64,000 nucleotides of DNA from Symbiodinium natans (GCA_905221605.1 CAJNDS010002024.1:265501-329500), one strand, 5' to 3'; positions 30,286 to 41,366 are shown, counted from the stretch's first letter. Made by a program: numbers and translations. Notes: generated by a model not told the origin, from the sequence alone.

Positions 30286-30361
30286 CTATAAGTGGGGTGA
30301 TTTTACAACTGCATTTAGGGCCCTTATAACCCTACTTATAGCCACCCACGAACCCTCAAGT
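30286..30361. repeat. Family E element, right half
   Basis: CCTTATAACCCTACTTATAG then ACCCTCAAGTG; the left arm is degraded. Confidence 0.55.
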
Positions 30362-30969
30362 GAGGTGACTAGAGAGGCTTTACCTTTTAGGGTTACAGGG
30401 TTCAGGGTTCAGGGTTTAGGGTTTAGGGTTACCTACATGAACCATAGGATGAGAAGCGGAGCTTTTTCGGATGCTTGCTCGCATGATGGGAAGGGTTTAG
30501 GGTTTAGCCCCTGGTAGACGATCGAAGGTACTCTTACTTGGTAAATGTCCAACCCACCCTTCAAAAAGTATACTCATGTACCTCCATGACTAGTACACTA
30601 CTAGTACACTTTCCTTTCTTAGTGGTGTATATACATATATGCACAGGGTGCTCCGTGAATCTGTACTCCGTTCGAAATACACACAACAAAGTTAGCAGAT
30701 CCTCTCCCAGGGCCCTTGCAGCGCATGGACAACAGTGGCGGCAATTGTGATCACGGCAGCCTTGCTGAGGGTGGAAGAGTTGAAGGGTTTAGGTTTAAGG
30801 GCTTAAGGGTTTAAGAGTTTAAGTAGGATATTGAGGGTTTTAGGGTTCGCTTGTTTTCAGTTCTGGAGACATTGGGCATATGGGGCCAACATTTGTGTGC
30901 TGCTCGGCTAGCCGGGAGCAAACATGGGTGGAGGGAGGCGGGGGGGGGGGGGGGGGTCATGTACCCATA

Positions 30970-31013
30970 CCCTAAACCCTAAACCCTAAACCCTAAACCT
31001 TAAACCCTAAACC
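30970..31013. repeat. C-strand telomeric array after a G-run
   Basis: About six units, preceded by a run of G at 30938-30956. Confidence 0.85.
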
Positions 31014-31033
31014 ATGTAGCAGAAACTTGCTCC

Positions 31034-31123
31034 GACTTGGAGGTTCATGGGTAGTGATAAGTAGGGTTATTGTGGGGTTCGAAGTACCCGAAGTAAGGTT
31101 ATATGTATAGTTACCTCCAAGTA
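31034..31123. mobile_element. Family E element with internal deletion
   Basis: CTTGGAGGTTCATGGGTAG left; the right arm is reduced to TACCTCCAAGTA. Confidence 0.65.
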
Positions 31124-31259
31124 AATGATAGATTTAGGGCCCAAATGTATCATGCATGTAGCACCCAACAACGTCCCTGCCCCATGGCAGTCCTCGAACT
31201 TCAGCTCTCGACCAGAACTGGCACAGGGTTATTGGATTCAACAAGGGTGTGGGGTTTGT

Positions 31260-31536
31260 CGGGTTTAGGGTTTAGGGGTTTGTAGGGTTTAGGGTTTAGG
31301 GTTTAGGGTTTAGGGTTTAGGGTTTAGGGTTTAGGGTTTAGGGTTTAGGGTTTAGGGTTTAGGGTTGGTTGAGGTTCTGGACTCTGTAGGCATGATCAGC
31401 CGATGCCTGGGATGGGTGAGTCTGAATGGTGATTTGGAGGCCTCTTTGCACGGCCCTTACTCCTAAACCCTAAACCCTTTTTGCTAAACCCTAAACCCTA
31501 AACCCTAAACTCTAAACCCTAAACCCTAAACCCTAC
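31260..31536. repeat. G-array (~15 units), 95-bp island, C-array
   Basis: 31260-31367 G-strand; 31462-31536 C-strand. This pair has the less common G-then-C order. Confidence 0.85.
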
Positions 31537-31779
31537 AGGCGGGATCCGGCTAGCGAAACTTGGCGTCGGAAAGGAGACCCAAGATGCAATGGATATCAAC
31601 TGGGTAGGGGCAAAAGGTTTCTGAGTCGGATTTGGGCTTTTCTTGGGCAAGGATGCCAAGTAGTTGGACCACGGCGTGTACTCGGCCGTGGGTTAAAGTC
31701 CACTTTTTGGGGTGAATCTGTGGTTTAGGGCCTTTAAGGGGGGGAGGGGGGGCGAGGGATTCCTCTTGCGCCTATGCCC

Positions 31780-32020
31780 AAAACCCTGGCATTTACAGCG
31801 TTTTCATCTCTTTGTACAACATACTGCGCAAGGATGTGGAACAAGACACATCGACGCAAGCGTCCATGCCTTTGGTGACCATGCCCAAAGCACTGGCATT
31901 TACAGCGTTTTCATCACGCTGTACAACATACTGCGCAAGGATGTAGAACAAGACACATCGTCGCAAGCGTCCATGCTTTTGGCGACCATGCCCAAAACAC
32001 TGTCATTAACAGCGCTTAGC
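31780..32020. repeat. 107-bp tandem repeat, ~2.2 copies
   Basis: ATGCCCAAA-CACTGGCATTTACAGCG starts near 31774, 31881 and 31988. Units look like old coding sequence, but 107 is not a multiple of 3, so no single frame spans them. Confidence 0.8.
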
Positions 32021-32500
32021 GATTCTGCGTTTAGCGACCTGCTGAAAGAAAACTTTAAGGTTCTTCATCTTTTCACACTCACATATGAGTCATCAACCAC
32101 ATAATTAAGTATGAATCTTGTGCGAATTCCCAAGTAGTTTTCGCGATGTTTAACTCTTTTGTTTGGCGCCTTTTTTTCAACCCGAATGACGAAGACATTG
32201 TAAAAACCAATACGCCGTGCACTTCCCCTCGATCTGAGCATGTCTCTGAGAAGCCACGGCCGTATACGCGCCGTGGACCAAGTAGTTTAACTGGCTCTTT
32301 CACAGAAGGTTTGGTTGTCGACGAGCAGCAGAACCATGGATGTTGATATGATCTGAAGACTCAGATCACTAGTTCTGAAGAGGACTCAAAAACCATCCGC
32401 TGGGCCCTAGAACCGATGCCACAAAAAACGTGCATGCATCAACACTCCATAGAGTAAAAGTTTCAAAGCCTAAGCCTTACAGTAGTCAGACCCTAAACCC
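32021..32500. other. No gene supported
   Basis: Unique sequence with short ORFs only. Confidence 0.35.
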
Positions 32501-32501
32501 A

Positions 32502-32602
32502 ACTTGCAGGTGCATGGGTGGTTGCAAGTAGGTTTTCCGTGCCCTAAATACGGCTGTAAGTATAGTTACTCTACTAATAACCCCACTTTCCATGAACCTC
32601 TC
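32502..32602. mobile_element. Family E element, diverged
   Basis: CTTGCAGGTGCATGGGTGG left; CCATGAACCTCTC right. Confidence 0.6.
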
Positions 32603-32925
32603 TATTCCAACCCTCAACCCTCAACTCTCAACCTCAACCCTAAACCTCCTCAACCCTGAAGCTCATTTCTCAGACCAAGGCTGCTCAGACGCCAAAGTGG
32701 CACAGCACACGTCTTGTGCGCTCTGCACGGCATTTCGCACCGAGTTGTTGGGGCGCCGCGGTTTTATGTCTTTTGGTGGAGGGCTGAGGGTTTAAGGCTG
32801 CAACTTCCTAGCGTCCGAGCTGATTTGGTTTGGGGCTCAGGGGTCGTGATTCAACAAGGATATAAGAGAATGGGAACCGACCTGACGTACCTTGACATTG
32901 GCTTCAAGCGACTTTGAGCAGTCGT

Positions 32926-33010
32926 AGGGTTACACGGGCCTTGAAGAGGGTTCTACTTAGAGTTGCCCTACTTATAACCCGACTTTTACCTCCCCATGAA
33001 CTTTCAAGTA
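32926..33010. repeat. Family E element, right half
   Basis: CCCTACTTATAACCC then CCCATGAACTTTCAAGTA. Confidence 0.6.
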
Positions 33011-33013
33011 GGG

Positions 33014-33186
33014 TCGCCTCTGCGACGACCGCTTTAAAACAGCCTGGTATGCATGCTTCTTCTGCTGTTGTCACTGTCGGAGTCCGGATCCATGCTGTCA
33101 ACGATGTCGATCTCCCGGAATACGATGGACACTTCGTCTGGAAGCATGGCAACGCACAAGTCATCGAGGAAAATCCTCAGCTGTGA
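33014..33186 (+). CDS. Exon-like ORF, unknown
   Basis: About 57 codons ending in TGA (… VIEENPQL stop), protein-like composition, directly after a family E element. No motif recognised. The upstream part of the frame runs into the repeat, so only this part is credible. Confidence 0.25.
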
Positions 33187-33193
33187 GCCATGC

Positions 33194-33300
33194 ATGTGGA
33201 GGTTTCCGAAATTAGGGTACCTTATTGGGGTACCATAAGAATAAATCCTATTTTGGGGAGGCCTATATTAGGGGTCCCCCATTTTCGTAAACCCCCATGT
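33194..33300. mobile_element. Family F inverted-repeat element
   Basis: GGAGGTTTCCGAAATTAGGG left, CCCCCATTTTCGTAAACCCC right. Confidence 0.7.
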
Positions 33301-33597
33301 GGTTGGACTGGCCTAGGCAGGAGATGAGATTCCGCTTTCGGGTTTGTGACAGCTCTGACGAGCAAAAGCAAGCCGATTATAAGTTGGCCTTGTGGAATGG
33401 TGAAATTTTCCGGGGCTCGCGAAACCCCAAAAGCTACAACTTTCAGCCGTGACCTCAAAATTTTCGTCCAAGCACTCTACAGCAGGACCAGCTTCGGCAA
33501 CCCAAAAAATCACATGCCATGGTGGGAAGGAGTTTCGGCAGTAGTAGATGGCACTTCTGCTCTCAGTACCATGGTCTTATATCATGTATTGTTTTAG

Positions 33598-33770
<173 letters not shown>

Positions 33771-33917
33771 ATCGCAGTCGTCGTCCGTCATCCGCGTCTT
33801 TGCCTTCGTCGTCTTGGTCGTCGCTGCAGTAGGCGACACCGTTGCATGGACGGTCGTGGCAGTACAGTTTAGATATTGGCATCATGCATATGCCGTGTGC
33901 TGGCCACGCAACCAGTG

Positions 33918-34133
33918 ACCCTAAACCCTAAACCCTAAACCCTAAACTTGTACAGATTTGTGTTGTTCTGGGCTCTGCCCAGCGCATTACATGAAACGTC
34001 TAGGTGCTCCTCCCCAGCCAGAAGCTGCACGTCAGGCGATTTGCCTGAGATGCTCTCAGGCCGGACCAAAAGCTCAGCACAACTTGATGTTTTTGGAGTA
34101 AACCCTAAACCCTAAACCCTAAACCCTAAACCC
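33918..34133. repeat. Two short C-strand telomeric arrays
   Basis: 33918-33946 and 34098-34133, separated by about 150 bp of unique sequence. Confidence 0.85.
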
Positions 34134-34519
34134 TGATTGTATCTATCGCGCTGCTGAGTGGCCTTCCGTGGCTGCAGGCAGCTCCTGCTCCAGCTCTCTA
34201 AGAAGCTGCTCTCGCACAGTCGCCTTGGTAAGACGACTTGGTTTGGCAGCAGTGGGGAGAGTATGTGAGTGAAGGGTTGGGGACTCGATAAGCTTGGGCT
34301 AAACAGCGAAGGCAATCAGAGCCAACTGCAACAAGCTGCGCCAGAGCGTTCATATATATATATATAGTACATAGTGCACCTACTCAAGACCCTGGCCCCT
34401 CCGGAAACCACGGCTTCCCCTGTCCCTCCCTCCTGTTCGGCCACGGTGGCCACGCGCTGCCAAGGACGGAGCTGAAGTTGCACAGCGCGCCCGGAGGCTG
34501 CGGTAAACCTTTTGGGGGT

Positions 34520-34606
34520 TTTGGTTTGGGGTTTAGGGTTTAGGGTTTGGGGTTTAGGGTTTAGGGTTTGGGGTTTAGGGTTTAGGGTTTAGGGTTTAGG
34601 GTTTAC
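34520..34606. repeat. G-strand array mixing TTTAGGG and TTTGGGG
   Basis: Alternation of the two unit types. Confidence 0.85.
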
Positions 34607-34832
34607 GGAGGCTCTGAGGGTGTCGGTGAATCCAAAGGCTCCGTGATCCCTGACTAGCCCCTAGATCGGCGTAAACCCTAAGCCCTAACAATTTTCCTTC
34701 TGGAGTTCTCCGAACTCAGGGATCTTGGAGTCTCTGGGAACCCTCCCTGGTGCCTGAACCACGCTGCCCATCAAGTTCGAGGGTGTGGCACAAGTTGGAG
34801 CTACCCAGCTGTAAGTAGAGCTTTAAGACCCC

Positions 34833-34933
34833 CTTAGATGTGCAGTATGCTAGGGGAGCTAAACGTCTTTTGGGATTCTGTAGGGACTAGAAGATGCCAA
34901 ACAAAAATGAAGGTTACCTACTCTGCTGCTAAG
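34833..34933. mobile_element. Family A introner-like element, old copy
   Basis: 101 bp, CTTAG...CTAAG, flanked by CCCC (34829-34832, 34934-34937). Aligns along its length with the younger copies (e.g. CTAGGGG, TTTTGGGATTCT, GGTTACCTACTCTGCTGCTA) but is clearly more diverged. Confidence 0.75.
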
Positions 34934-35113
34934 CCCCGAAACTGGATTCGTAAGTATTCGGTAACTTTGGAAATAAGTCCCTTAACAACAGAAAATCCAG
35001 CAAGGGGTGTCCCCCCCCCCCCCGACAGCAACCGACTTTATTCGAAAGATCCCACCCTCGGTCACGAACGATGACATGTAGTCCCTCGAGGCATGTCCCA
35101 TCTGGACTTTGCT

Positions 35114-35225
35114 GGGTTTAGGGTTTAGGGTTTAGGGTTTAGGGTTTAGGGTTTAGGGTTTAGGGTTTAGGGTTTAGGGTTTAGGGGTTAGGGTTTAGGG
35201 TTTAGGGTTTAGGGTTTAGGGTTTT
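35114..35225. repeat. G-strand telomeric array (~15 units)
   Basis: Pure TTTAGGG with one shifted unit near 35186. Confidence 0.95.
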
Positions 35226-35292
35226 TCGCCCTAAACGAAACTTCTCACCCGATATCTGCTTGAACCCGACAGGGTATATACACGTGTATAGA

Positions 35293-35400
35293 AAGGTGTA
35301 TATATAGATATAGATATAGATATAGATATAGATATAGATATAGATATAGATATAGATATAGATATAGATATAGATATAGATAGATATAGATATAGATACA
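35293..35400. repeat. (TATAGA)n microsatellite
   Basis: About 17 hexamer units with one 4-bp interruption near the end. Confidence 0.95.
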
Positions 35401-35494
35401 AGATACAAAAACCTCATGCTGCGCTTTGCTATCCAGATACACAATGGGCCGCTCCATGCCCGCTTGCGCAGCCGCCTGTTCTGTCAAAGGTCTG

Positions 35495-35577
35495 TACTTG
35501 GAGGTTCATGGGCAGTTATCAGCAGGGTTATAAGTACCCTAAGTAAGGTTATAAGTACCCCAAGTAAGGTTATACCC
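35495..35577. mobile_element. Family E element, left part
   Basis: TACTTGGAGGTTCATGGGCA, then two AGTAAGGTTATA units; the right arm is missing. Confidence 0.65.
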
Positions 35578-35644
35578 ACCGACGCCACGTTCGCGCGCAG
35601 AACTGCTCTCTTCAGCCCCTTGCAGAAATGTTGGCATGCGCAGT

Positions 35645-35812
35645 TGTTCCTGTACTCCTCACGACATGCACATGCAAAATCACTCGGGGCCACCACTGTT
35701 CAGGGCAAACACCAGTCACGGCATGAACATGCGGCTTCTTGTACTTCTCATGACATGCACATGCACAATCCCTCGGGGCCAGCAGTGTCCAGGGCAAAGA
35801 CCAGTTTCTGAG
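35645..35812. repeat. 89-bp tandem duplication
   Basis: GACATGCACATGCA recurs at about 35663 and 35752, with CTCGGGGCCA and CAGGGCAAA in both units. Confidence 0.75.
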
Positions 35813-35822
35813 CAGTCCAGCC

Positions 35823-36209
35823 ATGGAATCTTTGCTCACTGCAGCTGTTCCTGAACTGGCAGACCCGGAGTTTCGTGCACGTCAGCTCCCGGCCATGCAG
35901 GCCTACTCCAACGATTTTTGTGGACCTCGTAGTAGTCTGCAGCGCCGAAGCTCTCCACGAATGTTGCACATAGATGTGCTTGCCAGTCGAAGGCTCCTTC
36001 GGTTCTCTCGTCTTTGTCGACTTACCGCAATGCTCGTGCTGAACAGCTTGGATGCCACAAGACTTTGGTCTGCGTCGAAGGACAGCTCGTGGCTTTTCCA
36101 GAGAAAAAAGGACCGCCAGCCGCTCACACTTGCATGTCTCCATGTCCCCAAACTTGTCATGTTCAGGGATGCGCGCGCGCGCGAACGTGCGGTGGGCGCG
36201 AGGTTATAA
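35823..36209 (+). CDS. Possible exon or short gene, unknown
   Basis: 128-codon ORF starting ATG with a protein-like N-terminal part (e.g. VPELADPEFRARQLPAMQAY). A similarly long ORF exists on the opposite strand, which weakens the case. It ends inside a family E copy, so the 3' part is not original coding sequence. No domain recognised. Confidence 0.2.
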   Translation: MESLLTAAVPELADPEFRARQLPAMQAYSNDFCGPRSSLQRRSSPRMLHIDVLASRRLLRFSRLCRLTAMLVLNSLDATRLWSASKDSSWLFQRKKDRQPLTLACLHVPKLVMFRDARARERAVGARL

Positions 36210-36277
36210 GTATCCTAAGCAAGGTTATAGGTATAGTTACCCGACTTATAGCCCTATTTAAGACCACCCATGAACCT
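36201..36277. repeat. Family E element, partial
   Basis: GGTTATAAGTATCCTAAGCA left, ACCCATGAACCTCACGGG right; the outer left arm is missing. Confidence 0.6.
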
Positions 36278-36441
36278 CACGGGTTCATGAAGCTCGAAGG
36301 TTCATTCGGGCAGTTATAACTTATCATTCGCTTCTAAGTAGGGTCACAAGCAAATAAGGCGCCTCTATGGCCTGCCACATAGTACCCCTATTGTGGGAAA
36401 TCCATTTCAATTGGCCTACTTCGGCTGCTCCCGCCACCCCG

Positions 36442-36500
36442 GTTTAGGGTTTAGGGTTTAGGGTTTAGGCTTTAGGCTTTAGGGTTTAGGGTTTAGGGCC
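36442..36500. repeat. G-strand telomeric array
   Basis: Seven to eight units with TTTAGGC variants. Confidence 0.85.
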
Positions 36501-36637
36501 CCCACAAAGCTGACGAGCATCGCGAAAAGCTGAAAGTTCAGACGCAATCCCTGCAAACTCTCGAGCTGGAGCCGGGTCTTCTCATTGAGGAGTGGACCAT
36601 CGTGGATCATAATTCAGCCCGCAACCCTAACCCTTTT

Positions 36638-36739
36638 CTTAGTTGTCCAGTACCTAGGGGTTTTAAAGGTTAACCTTTGGGTTATAAAGGGGATTATATT
36701 AACCCAAAGAGGTTAAAGGTTACGTACTCTACTACTAAG
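36638..36739. mobile_element. Family A introner-like element
   Basis: 102 bp, CTTAG...CTAAG, flanked by TTTT on both sides (36634-36637, 36740-36743). Confidence 0.85.
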
Positions 36740-36903
36740 TTTTGCAACCCTAAACCGTTAGAGGTTGCCCCCGCTGATTAAGGAATCTCAGGCCTTTTGT
36801 GTTTAGTTGAAGGGGAAGGTTCAAAATTGAGTTCCGGGTCCGGGATCTGCGCTTGGGCGGTTTACTAGGGTATAGGGTTTCGGGTGATCCTCGGCCACAG
36901 TTG

Positions 36904-37005
36904 CTTAGCTGTCCAGTACCTAGGGGTTCTAAAGGTTAACCTTTGGGATTCTAAGGGGAATCTACTAACCCAAAAAGGTTAAAGGTTACCTACTCTACTA
37001 CTAAG
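36904..37005. mobile_element. Family A introner-like element
   Basis: 102 bp, CTTAG...CTAAG, flanked by GTTG (36900-36903, 37006-37009). Only 165 bp from the previous copy. Sequence to its right (37010-37173) is open on the minus strand for about 55 codons, but I could not join it across the element in a canonical way. Confidence 0.85.
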
Positions 37006-37009
37006 GTTG

Positions 37010-37400
37010 AGGACCCCCATTCTCCCAAAAAACCTGCAGCCCAAAAGATTGCAGGGGTCCTGATGCAAGGCGTGGGCCCATTCCTCCACACTCTGCTGCT
37101 TTAGCCAACGGCCCACCAGCTCGTGTCGCTGGCCTGGGCATGACAGGATGGAACTGCAGACTGGTGTGTTCAAGCCTATGTAGACTCCAAATTCCAGCTT
37201 GGATCTGAAGTCTGTGCACCCAGTGCAGCCCCAAAAGCCCCAATAAGGTCAATAGATGTCTCAAATGGTCGAGCTTGCACAGAAGCACAAAGCACAAAAA
37301 AGGACTAGCTGCATGAGCCATCGTCTTATCTTCAGCGATGGTGGGAGTGCAGACTTGGGGTGCAGTGTTTGTCTTTTTTTTAAGGGTCTGGGGTCTGGGG
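37010..37400. other. Unique sequence with weak ORFs
   Basis: Two overlapping minus-strand frames are open here (64 and 106 codons). The shorter one has a plausible mix (e.g. RHELVGRWLKQQSVEEWAHA) but no family was recognised and I do not call a gene. Confidence 0.3.
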
Positions 37401-37404
37401 TCTG

Positions 37405-37525
37405 GGGTTCCAATACTCCCCTTAGAACCTTAACGAACAGAATATGCTTAATATCCTCTTGGGTCTTGGGATTTATATAAAAAAACAAAAAAACACTTAT
37501 ATAAAATAAGTAAAAAAATACTTCC
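37405..37525. repeat. Family L repeat (pair with 52966-53058)
   Basis: Shares CCTTAGAACCTTAAC, CCTCTTGGG and an A-rich AAACAAAAA stretch with 52966-53058; outer ends CTCC...GGAGG-like. Confidence 0.5.
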
Positions 37526-37649
37526 CAAGGGGGATATGGGGCGTAGGGATTCTGAGGGAAGGTTCAGGCCAGAGTTGAGCACAGCGGCCGTCGCTGAGCT
37601 TGGCAATCAGCTCTGCAGCTGAGTCATCCGAGGAGCATGCGGGCATGCT

Positions 37650-37735
37650 TAAGGTTTAGGGTTTAGGGTTTAGGGTTTAGGGTTTAGGTCTTAGGGTTTA
37701 GGGTTTAGGGTTTAGGCTTTAGGGTTTAGGGTTCT
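37650..37735. repeat. G-strand telomeric array
   Basis: About eleven units with TTTAGGC/TCTTAGGG variants. Confidence 0.85.
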
Positions 37736-37942
37736 TGCTCAGGGACTGAGACTACGCTACCATGATAAGGCTACTGCAGTTGCAACTGCAACTTAGAAAA
37801 CGGGTTGAGTGGTTCTCCTAAACCCTAGCCCCTAGACGCTAAACCCAGCCCGCGTCATGTGCGGTATCGAGCGTTATTTTGCAACACATCCGATGACTTG
37901 GCTCAGGGATGTCATGCTGTTGAGGGTGTAGGGCGTAGAGCC

Positions 37943-38053
37943 ACTAGCAGTTTCATGAGTAGTGATGGGTAGATTTATAAGTACCCTAATAGAGGTTATA
38001 AGTAGAGTTGCGCTACTTATAAACCCACTTATAACTACCCATTAAAATCCAAG
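37943..38053. mobile_element. Family E palindromic element
   Basis: CTAGCAGTTTCATGAGTAG left, CTACCCATTAAAATCCAAG right. Confidence 0.65.
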
Positions 38054-38639
38054 TGCCCGAACTTGGCAACCCTCAGCAATACATTGCGGAGTCCTGTCAG
38101 CACTGGGGGATGTCTGTCATGCTGATACTGTCTACCCGAAATGGGCAATCCTCAGAAACTTCTGCCCCTTTCTGCACAAGCGTTTCTGGGAGCTCTGTGT
38201 CACTCGAGCTGCGATGATGACGCGCGCTTTTGGTAGCATGGATGGGCAGGAGACGCTAGAAGCCGCTGCTAGTTGGAACCCTGTGATTGGAGGGAAACAT
38301 ACATCCGCCCGAGAACCTTCTTGCCACCCTAAACCCTAAACGCTAAACCCTAAGCCCTAAACCCTAAACCCCCTTACTTCTAGCTCAGCACCAGAACGTC
38401 GTCCCGTGTTGTAAGGACATTGCATGGATCCCGGCCCTACTTAAGTGAACGAGTGGATGCCTTGCAGCTTCAGGTAGTGTCCCTCGTCGGCCAAAGTATA
38501 CATCATGTTTTGGTATGAAAAATAAATAAATAAATATATATATATATGTATATATATATATGGTACCCCCCCCCCCATATGCCCACACTTTTTCCTCTCA
38601 GGTGCCATGGTAGGGTTTAGAGGCTTAGGATTTCGAAGC

Positions 38640-39660
38640 CTCCTAGGCCAGCGAGCACGAAAGGGCTCTACTGTACCAATGTTTTAGGCCCAAAAGTGCA
38701 AAAACGCTGTACTGTCCCAAAAAACCAATCTTTTTAAGCCAGAACAAGCAAAAATGCTGTGCTGTCCCAAAAAAAAGCAAAAAAAAAAAACCAAAGTTTG
38801 GAGAGTACAGCACTTTCGAGGCCTGGGACTGCAAAAACGCTGTACTGTCCCAAAAAAACCAATGTTTTTAGGCCAAAAACTGCAAAAATGCTGTACTGTC
38901 CCAAAAAAACCAAAAAAACCAAAGTTTGGAGACCTCCAGGCCCTGGAGGAGCCCAAGGTCTCCAAACTTTGGTTTTTTTGGTTTTTTTGGGACAGTACAG
39001 CATTTTGGCACTTTTTGCCTTAAAAAGATTGGTTTTTTTGGGACAGTACAGCACTTTCGAGGCCTGGGACTGCAAAAACGCTGTACTGTCCCAAAAAAAC
39101 CAATGTTTTTAGGCCAAAAACTGCAAAACTGCTGTACCGTCCCAAAAAAACCAATGTTTTTAGGCCAAAAACTGCCAAAATGCTGTACTGTCCCAAAAAA
39201 ACCAAAAAAACCAAAGTTTGGAGACCTTGGGCTCCTCCAGGGCCTGGAGGTCTCCAAACTTTGGTTTTTTTGGTTTTTTTGGGACAGTACAGCATTTTTG
39301 CACTTTTTGCCTTAAAAAGATTGGTTTTTTTGGGACAGTACAGCACTTTCGAGGCCTGGGACTGCAAAAACGCTGTACTGTCCCAAAAAAACCAATGTTT
39401 TGAGGCCAAAAACTGCAAAAATGCTGTGCTGTCCCAAAAAAACCCAAAAAACCAAAGTTTGGAGACCTCCAGGCCCTGGAGGAGCCCAAGGTCTCCAAAC
39501 TTTGGTTTTTTTGGTTTTTTTGGGACAGTACAGCATTTTTACACTTTTTGCCTTAAAAAGATTGGTTTTTTTGGGACAGCACAGCATTTTTGCACTTTTT
39601 GGCTGAAAAGCTTGTTTTTTTGGGACAGTGCAGCGTTTTCGCAACTAAACTCTAATGTTT
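38640..39660. repeat. Higher-order array of inverted repeats
   Basis: Three modules, about 240-290 bp apart (hairpin centres near 38945, 39238 and 39478), each contain CCAAAGTTTGGAGACC facing its complement, bracketed by GCTGTACTGTCCCAAAA and its complement. Orientation of the central GGCCTGGAGG loop differs between modules. All overlapping long ORFs (both strands) are products of the repeat. Confidence 0.9.
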
Positions 39661-39709
39661 CACGGCATGCCTGATGCTACGACAAGCATCATGTGCACAC
39701 TTCCTATTA

Positions 39710-40780
39710 ACTTTTATCGGTTCCGAAAAATATTGGCAGGATTCCTATGAATTCAATAGAGGATTCCTATATATTTTTATAGGACTCCAATCTATCAAAT
39801 TGGTTTCTGATAAAAGCTAAGAGGAAGCCTATTAGAATGAACCTTAACAAATCAAAAAGAACGCGGTGGTAATTCATAGGAATCATACTAAAATGAGAAG
39901 GATTCTTACTAAGATTAATTTGAACTAATAGGACTCCTATGAAAAAATAAGATTCCTTTAACAAGAATGAATAGGAATCCTACTAAATGAATATGAGCCT
40001 AAACCAATAGGAATCCCTTTCAAACGAATGAGATCCCTATTAAAATTAATACGAATCCCATTAACATGAATAAGAACCCGAAAAAGGATAGGAATCTTAT
40101 TACATTAGAAGGAGAATAAATAAAAACGCTATGAAACTTTGATTCCTATGACTTCAATGAAAGATTCCTACATATTTTCATAGGATGCCAATAAAGTTTC
40201 ATAGGGTTCCTAATTATTTTAATAAGGCTCCCACTAATGCACTAAGATTCCTATCAGTTTCAGGGCTCTTACTCATGTTAATGGGATTCGTATCAATGTT
40301 TAATAGGGATCTCATTCGTTTGAAAGGGATTCCTTTTGGTTTAGGCTTATATTAATTCTAGTAGGACTCCCATTCTTTAAGGGTTCACATTTTTTTTATA
40401 AGAGTCCCATTGGTTCCTGTAAATTTTAGTAGGGGCCCTCTTCAGTTTATTAGGATCCTATCAAGTATAATTGGGTTCTCATTAACTCCACTCGGGTTCC
40501 TATTCATGTTAATATGCTTCCTATTCACTTTATATACAGTCCGATCAATTTTAATAGGGTTCCTATGGATTTCAATAGAGGATTACTATTTTTCTGTTTA
40601 AAAGATTCCAATCAATTTTTATAGCCTAATTATTTTAATAAGGCTCCTACAAATGTAATATGATTCCTATCAATTTTAAAAAGGATTCTGTCATTTGAAT
40701 AGGGTTCCCATAGAATTTAATCGAATTAAGGGTTCTCATTCATGTTAACGGGTCTCCTTTTCATTTTAATAAGATTTAAA
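39710..40780. repeat. ~1-kb AT-rich imperfect palindrome
   Basis: Made of iterated GGATTCCTAT-type units of about 40-50 bp. The left arm read in reverse matches the right arm: GAGATCCCTATTA at 40030 with TAATAGGGATCTC near 40300, and GAGCCTAAACCAATAGG near 39990 with its counterpart near 40340. Centre near 40168. Also contains direct-repeat units. Noncoding. Confidence 0.85.
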
Positions 40781-41201
40781 TAATCCTATGAACCCCATTG
40801 ATAGGAACGCTATTCACCTGCATAGGATTTGTATTAAATTCATGGCATGCAATCCACAATTTCGAGCAAATTGTTCAGGTATCTTCTGCTGGAGTTTCTA
40901 TGGGAGTCCCTCCCCCTTTAAAAACCACCGGGCAGGGCGGAACCTAGTATTTTTATCTGGAAACCATGCTGAAGCGTGGGCGCATGGGGGGGGGGGTAGC
41001 ATATATATATATATATATATATATTTATTTAAAATGTATTTATTTATTAACTCATATTCCTCATTCAGAACTGCTACTGCAGGGTTTCAGGTAAACCCCC
41101 GCAAGTTTACCAAAAAAACTTAAGAAATATCCTTTGGGAACAAAATGGAGACCATGGTTCCGGTATCCAGTGGCCCTGGGGACTCATCCGCATGACTTCT
41201 C

Positions 41202-41366
41202 TTGCACAGAGTTTTTTTTGCGAAGAGCAAACATCTGGCAACTTACCAGGGTATCCTGGGCATCAAACATCGGCCCACCAAGATCCAGAATGATCCTCAA
41301 CTGCTGCTGCTTCTAGCTGAACAAATTCTTTACAGGGACCTATCCTGGCAGAGTTGTGGGCTGCTA
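41202..41366 (+). CDS. Exon-like ORF, unknown
   Basis: About 55 codons with natural composition (e.g. GIKHRPTKIQNDPQ, LLAEQILYRDLSWQS). The frame then runs into telomeric-like CTAAACC. Upstream TTGCACAG could serve as acceptor. No family recognised. Confidence 0.25.

Larger units (their letters stand above)
38518..41055. mobile_element. Candidate 2.5-kb composite foldback element
   Basis: The left boundary (38518-38590) reads AAATAAAT, (TA)n, GGTACC, C-run, ATATGCCCACAC. The right boundary (40970-41055) is the inverse: GCGTGGGCGCAT, G-run, GTAGCA, (TA)n, TTATTTA. Between them lie two foldback blocks (38640-39660 and 39710-40780) and no open reading frame of coding quality. The inverted boundaries suggest one large foldback transposon or two related insertions. 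The single-unit interpretation is inference. Confidence 0.5.

Noticed and set aside
38640-39674. Ten or more overlapping ORFs of 90-165 codons with repeated FFGTVQHF-like words
   Set aside because: They come from the inverted-repeat modules and occur in several frames of both strands; no sign of selection for protein.
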